A DNA stretch of 54,231 nucleotides from Deltaproteobacteria bacterium (GCA_020354645.1 CP070652.1:2587410-2641640); one strand, 5' to 3'; shown: positions 1 to 8,649, counted from the first letter of the stretch. Translations and numbers: made by a program. The notes: generated by a model from the letters alone, not told the origin.

Positions 1-963
1 CCGTTCAAGGCCTAGCTGCGTATCAGGCCCGACGTTGCGTTCAAAGATTTCACCATAGTTGCCGACCATTTTGACGATATTATAGGCCCATTTTTCATCC
101 AACCCCAGTGCTTTGCCGTTACCTGCGGTGACACCTAAAAATCTCATAATTTTGGGGTCCTTGCTATTCATCATTTGATCTAAGTTTTTTGAGGTGATTC
201 CCAGTTCTTCAGCAGCAATCAGTGCCAAAACCGAAAAATTAACAATATCGTACCATTGGTCATCCCCATGGCGTACAACAGGTGCCAAAGGTTCCTTGGA
301 AATTATTTCCGGCAAAATAATGTAATCATCCGGATTGGGAGCAACGGACCGGGTTGAGGCCAATTGAGATGCATCCGAAGTTAATACGTCACAACGCCCG
401 GCAAAAAAGGCTTTCGCCAATTCAGGCGTGCTCTCAATAACAACCGGTTTCATCTTCATGTTGTTGGCCCTGAAATAATCCGCCAGATTAAGCTCGGTGG
501 TCGTACCCGGTAACACACACACCGTGGCACCATCGAGTTCTTTGGCGCTTTTCACTCCCAATTTTTTGGGTACCATAAAGCCCTGTCCATCATAATAATT
601 CACATGAACGAAATTTAGACCCAGTGCTGTTTCACGACCCAATGTCTGTGTACAGTTGCGTGTCAATACGTCGATTTCACCGGACTGCAATGCTGTAAAA
701 CGGGTTTTGGCTGATAAGGGAACAAATTTTAATTTGTCCGGAACGCCGAAAACCGCCACCGAAATGGCCCGGGCAGTATCTACGTCCAGACCGCGCCAGA
801 CCCCTTTTTCATCTGGTTTTGAGAAACCAACCAAGCCCTCATTCACGCCTACCGAAATATACCCTTTGGCCTTGACATCATCTAATGTTCCGGCCACGGC
901 AATACCTGCTGTAAAGATTAACACCAAAGCGATTGCGACAATCCTGAACTTGATATGTTTCAT
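1..963 (-). CDS. aapJ: General L-amino-acid ABC transporter substrate-binding protein (3' end cut by window edge)
   Basis: The frame runs from an ATG at 963 to the left edge of the window, 321 codons without a stop. The family is usually about 340 residues, so only some 20 C-terminal residues are missing. Residues 1-24 form a signal peptide ending in GIAVA, so the product is periplasmic. Family stretches include GVNEGLVGFS, GLDVDTARA, RHGDDQWYDIV and NVGPDTQLGLER, typical of AapJ/BztA, which bind a broad range of L-amino acids for an ABC importer. AGGAGG sits 7 nt before the start and fixes it. The permease and ATPase genes would lie further left on the same strand, outside the window; their presence is inference. 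Confidence 0.88.
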   Translation of the reverse strand, partial: MKHIKFRIVAIALVLIFTAGIAVAGTLDDVKAKGYISVGVNEGLVGFSKPDEKGVWRGLDVDTARAISVAVFGVPDKLKFVPLSAKTRFTALQSGEIDVLTRNCTQTLGRETALGLNFVHVNYYDGQGFMVPKKLGVKSAKELDGATVCVLPGTTTELNLADYFRANNMKMKPVVIESTPELAKAFFAGRCDVLTSDASQLASTRSVAPNPDDYIILPEIISKEPLAPVVRHGDDQWYDIVNFSVLALIAAEELGITSKNLDQMMNSKDPKIMRFLGVTAGNGKALGLDEKWAYNIVKMVGNYGEIFERNVGPDTQLGLER

Positions 964-1361
964 CAGTGTTCCTCCTTTCTCCTTACTTTTTGAAATGAAC
1001 CGTTATGCCTCAAAGCAAACGGCTTCTCCCCTAACTCCATTCCGGCCCCAATCACTTGCCCGTAAAAAAAGAGAGCCTTTTTCATTCTTCACATTGGCCA
1101 CGTTTGGAATTTGCCAATTCAACTTATACTACCCAAGCGAAAATAATCAATAACAAAAAGAGGTTAAATATTGCAAGCGAAATCATGCGAACTCTTGACA
1201 AGACGGACGCAGTTAAATGTCATTCTTTGCCTCTATTACAAAACGGTTTACTAAGTACTTCTATCTTCACTAACCTATTAATGTTAAAAACAATTCTTGA
1301 CATTTGAGAAGCTAAAGATTTAGAATTATAGTTGATGACAACTTTTTGGGAGGAGAAAAAT
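964..1361. other. Divergent intergenic region
   Basis: This gap of about 400 bp separates the minus-strand binding-protein gene from the plus-strand PilZ gene. I see no convincing gene. It holds two sigma70-like promoters reading right: TTGACA at 1195-1200 with TGTCAT at 1218-1223 (17-bp spacer), and the better one listed separately at 1297-1326. Confidence 0.5.
1297..1326 (+). promoter_or_regulatory. Predicted sigma70 promoter of the PilZ gene
   Basis: TTGACA (1297-1302, perfect -35) is followed after 18 bp by TAGAAT (1321-1326, five of six -10 bases). Transcription would begin near 1333, leaving a leader of about 30 nt that carries the ribosome site used by the ATG at 1362. Confidence 0.55.
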
Positions 1362-1904
1362 ATGTCGCCTGATGGTTCGGCTGCTGGCAGATACAGCGTC
1401 CTGGTGCGATTGTTTGAATTGATAAACAAGGCAAACGAAGAACAGCAATTGTCTCTTTTGAAATACTTGCATCAGGGCAATTTATCGTCTCCTCTGTTTA
1501 AATGTATCATTGATATGTCTCATGAAGAACAGTTAGCCCTCCTTGTCCAGTTGAAAGAGATGTCTTTTGATGAGATGCCGGAAAAAACGATTACGCTGGA
1601 CGAAAGGGAATCTGCCCGCACACCATGTTTTTTAGCGGTGGACTACCAGGCCGAGGACAGCAAGCATACCAAGCACATTCTCGATATCAGCACCGGGGGT
1701 GTATTTATCGAAACCATTGAACCCATTGCTGTCGGGCAGGAAATAACACTTAATTTCGCCTTTCCTGAATCACAGGAACCCCTAAAAGTCAGCGGCAAAA
1801 TTATATGGAGAAACCCAAAGGGAATCGGTGTAAAATTTACTGGTATAACTGATCAACAGGTTGACAGGATCAAAAAATATATCGCCCAAAAGGAACAACC
1901 CTGA
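1362..1904 (+). CDS. PilZ-domain protein
   Basis: A 180-residue soluble protein with a C-terminal PilZ domain, the family that binds cyclic di-GMP or otherwise controls surface behaviour. The two signature motifs are present: RESAR (residues 82-86, RxxxR) and DISTGG (108-113, DxSxxG), so c-di-GMP binding is plausible. The N-terminal 80 residues are helical and not recognised. The start at 1362 is chosen because GGGAGGAG lies 6 nt upstream and the predicted transcription start near 1333 excludes the upstream TTG (1332) and ATG (1335) in the same frame. It is monocistronic as far as can be seen. The output partner is unknown. Confidence 0.85.
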   Translation: MSPDGSAAGRYSVLVRLFELINKANEEQQLSLLKYLHQGNLSSPLFKCIIDMSHEEQLALLVQLKEMSFDEMPEKTITLDERESARTPCFLAVDYQAEDSKHTKHILDISTGGVFIETIEPIAVGQEITLNFAFPESQEPLKVSGKIIWRNPKGIGVKFTGITDQQVDRIKKYIAQKEQP

Positions 1905-2097
1905 TTGAAACCCCTTTGGCAACCTTGGGGCGAACAGCAAAACTGTTTACGAAATCCCTTAAAACCAAAGAAAAACTAACTGGGGTTGACGAATACAATC
2001 AGTGATGCTAAGAAAATGCCTGAAAACACCCGCTTGGGGAACAGACAATTTTGTTTAGCCATTTATATATAAAACAGATAGTTAGGGAGTATTAACA

Positions 2098-2316
2098 TTG
2101 GATGCGGAGAATTTTTCGCAAAAACCCTGGGAAGAACGCTCTCCTGAAGATCGAAGATCTGAAAACGATGCCCGCCGCTCACGCTGCGAAACGGATGACA
2201 TCGCGTATCAGGGTGCTGAAAGAAGACGCCGCAGGGATCGCAGGCAAGAAGGTGAACGCCGAGACGGGTGGTTGAGAATCAAGAGATGGAAAAGCGTGCG
2301 GGTGTTTGATAAGTAG
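2098..2316 (+). CDS. Arg-rich ERR/DRR-motif mini-protein
   Basis: A 72-residue, very basic protein starting with TTG, with TTAGGGAG about 8 nt upstream. It is dominated by repeated arginine motifs: SPEDRRSENDARRS, then GAERRRRRDRRQEGERRDGW. No fold, signal peptide or membrane segment is visible. A similar protein, ERRSGKDRR...NDRR, is encoded at 10637-10849, so this is a small paralogous family. The gene is followed at once by a strong terminator, which supports it being a real transcription unit. The function is unknown; nucleic-acid or membrane-surface binding is a guess from charge only. Confidence 0.6.
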   Translation: MDAENFSQKPWEERSPEDRRSENDARRSRCETDDIAYQGAERRRRRDRRQEGERRDGWLRIKRWKSVRVFDK

Positions 2317-2361
2317 ATTTTCCTTCCGAATTTGAAATCGGTTTTGAAATGGGAAAATTAT

Positions 2362-2399
2362 GGCAGGAGCATCAAAGGATGCCCCTGCCGTTTTTTTTT
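2362..2399 (+). terminator. Rho-independent terminator after the Arg-rich mini-protein gene
   Basis: GGCAGGAGCATC and GATGCCCCTGCC (2362-2389) pair through 11 of 12 positions around an AAAG loop, followed by nine T residues (2391-2399). It lies 46 bp after the stop of the 72-residue gene and reads on the plus strand. Confidence 0.85.
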
Positions 2400-2487
2400 A
2401 AGTGGAAGTTAAACAATCGCGCAGTCTTAACATATTATATCCGCAGGAAACAGAAAAGATTGAGGCAACCCTGGCGGTTTGGGAGGA

Positions 2488-3405
2488 TTATGATTGATCG
2501 TTATTGGTTTTCAGAGTTTTGATGATTTTACCGTTAACTTTGCGCTTTACACGGTCCCTGAATATTTTTGATTTTGAATTAATCACCGTGTATCCGTATT
2601 TGAGATTTTTTTCCACCAAATCTGGATAATTCTTCAGATTCGTTTTCAGCTTGAAACCGTTTGAAGCTACTTTCTTCAATATATCTATTTCTTTGCCAAT
2701 CACCCTGTTCTGTTTATTCTTTAAGGCGTCCAAAAAGGCTCTGCGGTCCGATTGGCATTCAGCAAAAGTAACTGCCCGTCCCATGTACTTAACGGTATGG
2801 CCATCGCTTCCACCGGTAATGGCTTTGTCTAAATTAAAACCCAGCAACGCGCAGCGCAGATTCCATTTTTTAAGGTTACTGGAATTGATCACTTCAACCC
2901 CGTCTACCAGGTCAAACAGTCGATTAAGCCGCTTTGTGGGAAAAAAGAAATTACAGATGCCGGTATAGGCGGCGCAATCCGGATGCGGAAAAATAATGAT
3001 AGTCTCGTATTTACGGGCCAGCTGAATGACATCTTCCATTTTCAAAGCGGTGGAACTCATGACACCACTGCCCATCCATGGTTTGACGTCATTGGTATAG
3101 AACTGCCGCAAGCTGTTGATATCATAAAAATAGATCAGGATATGGGTGCCTTCTTTGGATGTAATTTCTATACCGGGAATGCTGAGTATATCCGAATAAC
3201 TGTCAAGCTCGACCGCACCTTTAATTTCATTGTGATCGGTAATGGCGACACCGATACCCAATTCGTGTGCGCGATGGGCAATCTGCTTCACGGTGTTTGA
3301 ACCATCGGAATAGCGGGAGTGAAAATGCAGATCAACAACCGTAAATTCTTTATTCAAATCTGATAATTTTGGCTTTTCAAATTGGATGCGATGGGTATGA
3401 TTCAT
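2488..3405 (-). CDS. PHP-domain metal-dependent phosphoesterase
   Basis: A 305-residue protein of the PHP (polymerase and histidinol phosphatase) family. Metal-binding motifs are in place: DLHFHSRYSDG at residues 25-35 (HxH and SDG), ITDHNE at 56-60, IPGIEITSKEGTHIL with the metal-binding Glu, FPHPD in the middle, and GGSDGH near residue 200. Such stand-alone PHP proteins hydrolyse phosphoesters (for example nucleoside 3',5'-bisphosphates) in the cytoplasm; the substrate here cannot be read from sequence. I use the ATG at 3405; a TTG two codons upstream is also possible, and neither has a clear ribosome site. The neighbours give no hint. Confidence 0.85.
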   Translation of the reverse strand: MNHTHRIQFEKPKLSDLNKEFTVVDLHFHSRYSDGSNTVKQIAHRAHELGIGVAITDHNEIKGAVELDSYSDILSIPGIEITSKEGTHILIYFYDINSLRQFYTNDVKPWMGSGVMSSTALKMEDVIQLARKYETIIIFPHPDCAAYTGICNFFFPTKRLNRLFDLVDGVEVINSSNLKKWNLRCALLGFNLDKAITGGSDGHTVKYMGRAVTFAECQSDRRAFLDALKNKQNRVIGKEIDILKKVASNGFKLKTNLKNYPDLVEKNLKYGYTVINSKSKIFRDRVKRKVNGKIIKTLKTNNDQS

Positions 3406-3997
3406 TTTCAAAAACTGCTGTAAGACAATCTAGCGCGAATTGAGCGGCCAGCATTTTGCAATCTAAAACTGATGAATATCAAAGCGAACAAAACCACTAC
3501 CAGTGATACAGTAAACATCCCATAAGTTGTTGGCAATATTTAACGGTGAGTCTTCCTCCGACCAGAGAACAGAGAATGTTTATAATTTTATCTTATCCAT
3601 GAGGATTCCCTCGTTAACCGCGAACAAAAAAAAAGAGGTTGGAAATAGCAGCACTTTCGGGCATTGAGGTTTAATTCCCAGATAATTCCAACCACTTATA
3701 ACTTGTTGATATCTTATCACAAATCCACCTGTGTTGTCAACATCAGTTTCGGAGGTTCACATGCAAAAGTAAGCTGTGCAAATCATTCGATAAAGTGATC
3801 ATCTCGAAAATTGTTAGGGACAATTTGAGGCCTGCTTATCTCACCAGGTCGGTGAACGTTCTTGACAGGAAATAGCGCTCGTGTTATCAGTAATAATTAC
3901 TAAAATTAATTAAATTTGATTTTGCACGTTGTTCAAAATATTTTAACAACTCTCAAAAATGTGGTCAGTAAACACAATTTGGAGCGAGGTATAATTT
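3406..3997. other. Intergenic region with a putative perR-like promoter
   Basis: No gene is seen in these 590 bp. On the plus strand TTGACA (3862-3867) and TATCAG (3885-3890) with a 17-bp spacer form a plausible promoter for the regulator at 3998. The AT-rich stretch just after it contains AATTA-7 nt-TAATT, which could be a Fur/PerR-type operator for autoregulation; this is speculative. Further left, an 8-bp inverted repeat (GGTTGGAA 3637-3644, TTCCAACC 3686-3693) encloses 41 nt. Confidence 0.35.
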
Positions 3998-4405
3998 TTG
4001 GGCAAAAATCATCGATACCGAATGACGCAACAGCGGCAGATAATTCTTGAAGAACTGCGACAGGTAAACTCGCATCCAAGTGCGGATGAAGTTTATGAAA
4101 TGGTGCGGAAACGGTTGCCCCGCATCAGCTTGGGTACGGTTTATCGAAATCTTGAAATTCTATCCGAACTAGGGGAAATACAAAAACTGGAACTCGGTGG
4201 TGACCTGAAACGATTTGACCGAAATCCAATTAAACATTACCATATCCGTTGCATGCGGTGTGGCCGTGTGGATGATGCACCGATTGCACCATTAAATCAA
4301 ATTGAAAATGAACTTTATGGGGCAACTGTTTACACCATTATCGGACATCGGCTCGAGTTTGAGGGTCTATGCCCTCAGTGCTCAAAAACACCCGGCAAAA
4401 GTTGA
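3998..4405 (+). CDS. Fur-family transcriptional regulator, PerR-like
   Basis: A 135-residue Fur-superfamily repressor. The N-terminal winged helix contains the family pattern HPSADEVYEMV and LGTVYRNLEIL (residues 26-55). The C-terminal half has two CxxC pairs, Cys85/Cys88 and Cys125/Cys128, the structural zinc site seen in PerR and Zur types, and lacks the His-rich cluster of classical Fur. A peroxide-sensing role is inferred from this pattern. The start is a TTG at 3998 with GAGG 8 nt upstream; an ATG at 4022 would cut into the conserved N-terminus. A ferritin-like diiron protein at 16205 could be a target, but nothing here links them. Confidence 0.87.
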   Translation: MGKNHRYRMTQQRQIILEELRQVNSHPSADEVYEMVRKRLPRISLGTVYRNLEILSELGEIQKLELGGDLKRFDRNPIKHYHIRCMRCGRVDDAPIAPLNQIENELYGATVYTIIGHRLEFEGLCPQCSKTPGKS

Positions 4406-4897
4406 CCGTGTTATGCCCGGACTGCCAACTATCCCTTCGGTCCAAAGCGCTCAAGTCAGGTGCAAATACAAAACCTTTAAAACCGCATCCTCCTAATCAG
4501 CCTTCTCAGTTTGAAGATCACATCAACATCCGCATACTTGAAGTTGTCTCAACAAGAGCAGATTGCTTCAAATGGCAAGACGAGCATCGCAACTGTAAAT
4601 ATCAAATACGTGATTGTGCTGAAGCGAGGGATGACGTTCGGCCGCATCGTCGGGCTCTAACAGCCAATGTAAGTTAGATGCATTTTTGAACCTCTAATGT
4701 ATTTCTTTGCCGGATTTTAATTTGACTTTTGTTTTAATAATGTCAAACTGTTAAAAGATGCAAACCTTCACACGGGATTCGCTTGAAAATCGGTGGAATT
4801 TACAGAAAGTTGATACAAATATCCAGTTGAAAAAGATTCTGGATGGTGAGATCGGTACTTTTTAACACCTGAAACTCCTTAAAAAGTGAAAAATTAA
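4406..4897. other. Gap upstream of the GTPase operon
   Basis: No gene that I would defend. A 102-codon plus-strand frame at 4369-4677 starts inside the regulator gene and has no recognisable composition. A 35-codon frame at 4758-4865 (starts MQTFTRDSLENR) ends 32 bp before the GTPase start but has no clear ribosome site; it could be a short upstream reading frame. Confidence 0.3.
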
Positions 4898-6868
4898 ATG
4901 CAACAAGCACTTTTTGATGCTCTCAAAGATTTACGCATGGATATCCCTCGATTGGCCCAACTCCTTAAAATTGACGCCAATAGGGATATTGCTTCTTGGA
5001 TACATAGTGTTGATGCCAAGTTGCTTAAACGATTCTCCCCTGATTTTCCGGTTGTCGCTGCGGTCTGTGGCGGAGGCTCCTCGGGAAAATCCACATTATT
5101 CAACACGCTTCTAAGAGGCAAGCATGCGCCGACGGGCGGCAAAGCCGGCATGAATCGACGCGTGCTTTTTTCAGTTCCCGCGGACCGTGTCGCGGAACCC
5201 GGTTTGCTTTCCGGTCTGGTTGAACCCTTTAAATCTGAGCCCGCGCCTCTAAAAGACATACAAGATCTCTCGACTCCCGGAAACCCTTTGTACATTTTGA
5301 ATAGCTCGGCTTCGCCAAACCTGGTTCTGCTGGATACCCCCGACTTCGACACCGGTGCCAATGGCCGCTACATTAACCGGGAGGTGACCCGCATGGCCCT
5401 GGAGGCTTCAGATATTCTGATTTATATTTTTACTAACTCCAATTATAACAACCGGGATAATACTGACTTTGTCTCCCGGATGCTCACCGGGATCGGCAGA
5501 CGGAAATGTTTTCTGATCTACCGGGTATACCCCAGCTTTAGCGAGCAAGAAATTTATGAGCATTCAATGACCGTTGCCCGCGGCATTTATGGAGACGAAG
5601 CCGAAAAATTTCTTCTGGGAATTTATCGCGCAGATGAAGACAACCGGGTGGCAGCTGGTGACCGGTTTATGCAACTCAGTCCGGTGGTTCCAAGCGGCTT
5701 GCCGATCACGGAAGCATTGCTATCCATCGATGCGCCAAAGCTAAGATTTGAACTGCACGCTTCCATCTTAACAGATGTGTTGAAACGGTCCGAAGAGATC
5801 CTTGAGGAAACTCGAATCTCCCTCGACCAACTGCAGTTGTACCGTGATGCTTTTCAAACCGCACAGAGCCACTGGGTGCATGAGGCCCTGAAACATTTCC
5901 CGATGGATAGCGTCATGGGACGGTTTGCCCTCATCTGGTCTAAAAGCGATCCTGCTCTGATTAAGTTCATGCGTAAAACCGGCAGTTTGATTGAACTGCC
6001 CCTGAAAATGGTGTCGGTAGCAGCCGCTTGGATTAAATATCAGATTCGTGTCGAAAATGCCGGGCAGCCGCCTTCGGGAGATTTTCAGGAAAAATTGGAG
6101 GAGGGTCTCATCACCGCCACCACAAACCTGCATCTGCAGGTGGTTGGTCCCCAGATGTCCGCAACGAATGCCATCACCGATCCTGTCGCCAGGCGCATGT
6201 TGGAAACGACCAACCGGATTCGAGCGAAAGAAAACCTGGAAAAGGCACAAAACCCCCGGGCTGAATCATCCGATGACGGAATGGTTTTTACTTTTTTTGT
6301 GGATCCCCATCCGGTTGTTTTACCCCATCAAGAAGATCTGCGGGATCAAGATTTTAAATCCATTCTGCAAACAATCCTTTCACATAAGGATGACCTGGTT
6401 GAGATCTCACAGGATATGGATGAGGAGCTTAAAGAGCTTGCAGAGCACTTCCGAAGCGAAATGGGACTGTGGGCCAAAATCAGTCAAACCTTTTGGGCAT
6501 CGTTGAACGTGCTTCCGGCCACCGTGGCCGTTTCATATGTACTTTCTACGGGTGATCCCGTTGGTGCGGCCGGCATCAAGGTGAAATTATCCGGGCTTAT
6601 CGGGGCTAAGGATCTTTATGCCCTGTTTGCGATCCCCATTACCACCGGGTTGAAACTGGCCGATCAAAAGCAGCTTGAGGTCATGCTGGGGCCGATCGCA
6701 AAAACCTGGTTCGGTCACAAGTTAAAAAAGGTGCAACACCTTTTTGAACAGAACATAACCGGCGATATGATTAAGGCTGCAAATGACGCCGTTGCCAAGG
6801 CAACCGGGATGATCAGTGAGATCGCAAAAGGTATTGACACCTGCGCAGCCATCGTGAGGCAGAAATGA
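4898..6868 (+). CDS. Dynamin-like GTPase A with degenerate G4 motif
   Basis: A 656-residue P-loop GTPase. Walker A is GGGSSGKST (residues 58-66) and the G3 motif is DTPDFD (146-151). Where the G4 NKxD is expected, after a FLI beta strand, the sequence is YRVY, so guanine specificity looks lost or altered. The C-terminal part is helical with hydrophobic stretches around residues 530-590 (NVLPATVAVSYVL and LYALFAIPITTGL), suggesting membrane contact. This layout, GTPase head plus long helical part with a membrane paddle, is known from bacterial dynamin-like proteins; the assignment is inference. The stop overlaps the next GTPase start by ATGA, implying coupled translation and probably a hetero-oligomer. 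No good ribosome site precedes the ATG. Confidence 0.75.
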   Translation: MQQALFDALKDLRMDIPRLAQLLKIDANRDIASWIHSVDAKLLKRFSPDFPVVAAVCGGGSSGKSTLFNTLLRGKHAPTGGKAGMNRRVLFSVPADRVAEPGLLSGLVEPFKSEPAPLKDIQDLSTPGNPLYILNSSASPNLVLLDTPDFDTGANGRYINREVTRMALEASDILIYIFTNSNYNNRDNTDFVSRMLTGIGRRKCFLIYRVYPSFSEQEIYEHSMTVARGIYGDEAEKFLLGIYRADEDNRVAAGDRFMQLSPVVPSGLPITEALLSIDAPKLRFELHASILTDVLKRSEEILEETRISLDQLQLYRDAFQTAQSHWVHEALKHFPMDSVMGRFALIWSKSDPALIKFMRKTGSLIELPLKMVSVAAAWIKYQIRVENAGQPPSGDFQEKLEEGLITATTNLHLQVVGPQMSATNAITDPVARRMLETTNRIRAKENLEKAQNPRAESSDDGMVFTFFVDPHPVVLPHQEDLRDQDFKSILQTILSHKDDLVEISQDMDEELKELAEHFRSEMGLWAKISQTFWASLNVLPATVAVSYVLSTGDPVGAAGIKVKLSGLIGAKDLYALFAIPITTGLKLADQKQLEVMLGPIAKTWFGHKLKKVQHLFEQNITGDMIKAANDAVAKATGMISEIAKGIDTCAAIVRQK

Positions 6869-7470
6869 TATCAAACCAAAAAACGGCTGTCCTGAAAGCA
6901 CTGGGAAGAATCGAGGGGTTCAAGAATGATCTCCGGGTGCTGGGCACCGAGCTTGATGCGGTTAACCTGTGGCATCGCGGCGCGTCATTGAAAAAACAAT
7001 GCGAGCAGGCCGTTCGAATGATCAGCCAAATTGCAGAGCGGTTCGAACGCAAGCTCGTGTTGACCCTGGTCGGTCCCTGCGGTTCCGGCAAATCCACCCT
7101 GCTCAATGCCCTGTCTGGAATCGACAACCTGTCGCAAGTCGGTCATCAGCGGCCGACCACCAGAAACATAATTGTTTTTAGTACCAATGGTAACGACGCC
7201 AGACAACTGGCCGAAAATTTTGGTAGCGATTCTGCGGAGATCAGATCAAGCACTGCCGCGGAAATTCTGAAGCATGTCCTGTTGATCGATACGCCGGACA
7301 CTGACAGCCGGGCTTACCAAAAACAGATTCCAATCGTCCAGAAAGCCATTGCCCAATCGGATATGCTTATATGTGTTTTCGATGCGGAAAATCCGAAAAG
7401 AAGGGATCATGTCGATTTTCTGGCACCCTTTGTTCAAAAGTTTGATGGGGAATCGCTGGTGAGTGTGTAG
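6865..7470 (+). CDS. N-terminal fragment of GTPase B (up to the TAG)
   Basis: The 201 residues before the amber codon carry Walker A GPCGSGKS (70-77), a switch-I-like region with conserved Thr (RPTTRN, 96-101) and the G3 motif DTPDTD (142-147), followed by the strand MLICVFDAENPKRRDH. Alone it lacks G4, G5 and the membrane part and is unlikely to be a working GTPase. Its start overlaps the stop of GTPase A by four bases. Confidence 0.6.
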   Translation: MISNQKTAVLKALGRIEGFKNDLRVLGTELDAVNLWHRGASLKKQCEQAVRMISQIAERFERKLVLTLVGPCGSGKSTLLNALSGIDNLSQVGHQRPTTRNIIVFSTNGNDARQLAENFGSDSAEIRSSTAAEILKHVLLIDTPDTDSRAYQKQIPIVQKAIAQSDMLICVFDAENPKRRDHVDFLAPFVQKFDGESLVSV

Positions 7471-7569
7471 AACAAATGCGATCGCCTGGATGAACAGGAG
7501 CTCAAGAGCCGAATTCTACCTGATTTTTATGAATATATACAGTCTGCTTGGCAAGGTTCAATCGACAAC

Positions 7570-8412
7570 GTGATGTGTATTTCTGCCCGCCGAAATTTGG
7601 TTGATCCCAAATGGGATGAATCCGCGGTCCCCCGCCATGATTTTGACCAGTTTAAGGAATTACAGGAATTGGTTTTTAATACCATTAACCGTGCCGGGTA
7701 TGTTATCGACAGACGATTTGAAAACGCCAGGAGCCTGCGGGATTATGTATTCAATGAGCTTCGTCGTGAACTGTCAAGAGATAGTGGTGCATTAGCGACA
7801 GCTGAGCAGCAAATCAAGGCAGCCGAAAAAAAGGCGCTCGGGCAGGCGGTTTCAGCCATGCAAAAAGATGATTCGCGGCAGCTTTTTGGGATCAATGTGC
7901 TCGTATACCAGAAGTTAACCCAGTTGTGGCTGGGTCCCATGGGATGGATGATCGCGATCTGGGCGCGCTTGTTGATATTCGGCAGCGGTATCGTCGCCCT
8001 CTTTCGCTTTGGCCAGCCGGTCCGTCAGATGCTGGGAACAATTACTGCACTGAGGCATTTCAGAGATTCAAAGTCCGCCATCGAGGATCGCAAAAGTGAG
8101 CAATACATCGATGCGGCCTTTCGAAATTACAGGTTGGTTACGTTGCAGCACTGGCCGGATATTGCTGAGAATTTGATAAAAGGCGGATTCGATGGCAATG
8201 TCAGAAATCCTGAAGATGCGTTGGCCGGTGGCGCACAATTCGGTGAGAGGCTGACCACCATGTGGGTGGAGAATTTGGACAATGAAATTGAGCGGGTGTC
8301 ACGCAAGCTGAGCGGTTTTACCCTGCAGGCCCTGTTCAATCTTCCGGGAATCGGTATGCTGGGCTACTGTGGTTGGGTAACGCTGCAAAACTTTTTTAGC
8401 GGAAGCTACTGA
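7570..8412 (+). CDS. C-terminal fragment of GTPase B
   Basis: After the TAG the same frame continues. The first possible restart (GTG 7570, ATG 7573) has no ribosome site and lies after the G4 motif, so independent translation is doubtful. The fragment begins at MCISARR, a strand resembling the G5 (SA) loop. It has a helical region, a hydrophobic segment at fragment residues 119-147 (LGPMGWMIAIWARLLIFG) and another at the C-terminus (NLPGIGMLGYCGWV), consistent with membrane insertion or a paddle. Confidence 0.5.
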   Translation: MMCISARRNLVDPKWDESAVPRHDFDQFKELQELVFNTINRAGYVIDRRFENARSLRDYVFNELRRELSRDSGALATAEQQIKAAEKKALGQAVSAMQKDDSRQLFGINVLVYQKLTQLWLGPMGWMIAIWARLLIFGSGIVALFRFGQPVRQMLGTITALRHFRDSKSAIEDRKSEQYIDAAFRNYRLVTLQHWPDIAENLIKGGFDGNVRNPEDALAGGAQFGERLTTMWVENLDNEIERVSRKLSGFTLQALFNLPGIGMLGYCGWVTLQNFFSGSY

Positions 8413-8427
8413 TCCGGTGTTTTTTTT

Positions 8428-8649
8428 ATGCATGCATTATGGGCTATCGGAATTATTTTGCTATTGAGTTTCTTCATTCTCCAGGTTTGTATCCGTTTGA
8501 CGGCCGGTATCCAGCGTATCACCACCCGGGCATTGGAAAAATTTAAATCCCAGGTCGACCAAACAGATACGCTTCTGGTGAACCCGGTAAGATCCCAGCT
8601 TGAAGCCGTGCTGGGACTGGCTGCCCTCGCCAAAGCCGTTGATGATTAA
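8428..8649 (+). CDS. Small single-span membrane protein of the GTPase operon
   Basis: A 73-residue protein with one N-terminal membrane segment (ALWAIGIILLLSFFILQVCI, residues 3-22), then a short amphipathic helix and a hydrophobic tail (AVLGLAALAKAVDD). It begins 15 bp after GTPase B on the same strand, so it is likely the third gene of the operon. I do not recognise the family. A clear ribosome site is missing, which lowers confidence. The position suggests a membrane anchor or partner of the GTPases. The 260 bp after it hold no gene that I can see. Confidence 0.5.
   Translation: MHALWAIGIILLLSFFILQVCIRLTAGIQRITTRALEKFKSQVDQTDTLLVNPVRSQLEAVLGLAALAKAVDD

Larger units (their letters stand above)
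6865..8412 (+). pseudogene. Dynamin-like GTPase B interrupted by an in-frame TAG
   Basis: One continuous frame from 6865 to 8412 would encode 515 residues but for a single TAG at 7468-7470 (codon 202). The codons right after the TAG read NKCDRLDEQEL, exactly the G4 guanine-specificity motif expected next after the strand GESLVSV. One base change (TAG from TTG, Leu) would restore VSVLNKCDRL. The frame is otherwise intact on both sides, so decay must be recent, or the TAG is read through, or it is a base-call error. The TAG is not generally sense here: topA, ilvB and others end in TAG. Without readthrough only a G1-G3 fragment is made. Confidence 0.8.

Noticed and set aside
4369..4677. 102-codon plus-strand frame overlapping the end of the PerR-like gene
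   Set aside because: It begins inside the regulator gene, has no ribosome site, and its composition (Arg, Cys, Pro-rich, no pattern) looks non-coding.
7468..7470. Pyrrolysine at the in-frame TAG
   Set aside because: TAG ends topA, ilvB and other normal genes here, the position is a hydrophobic strand residue in GTPases, and no methylamine genes are nearby.
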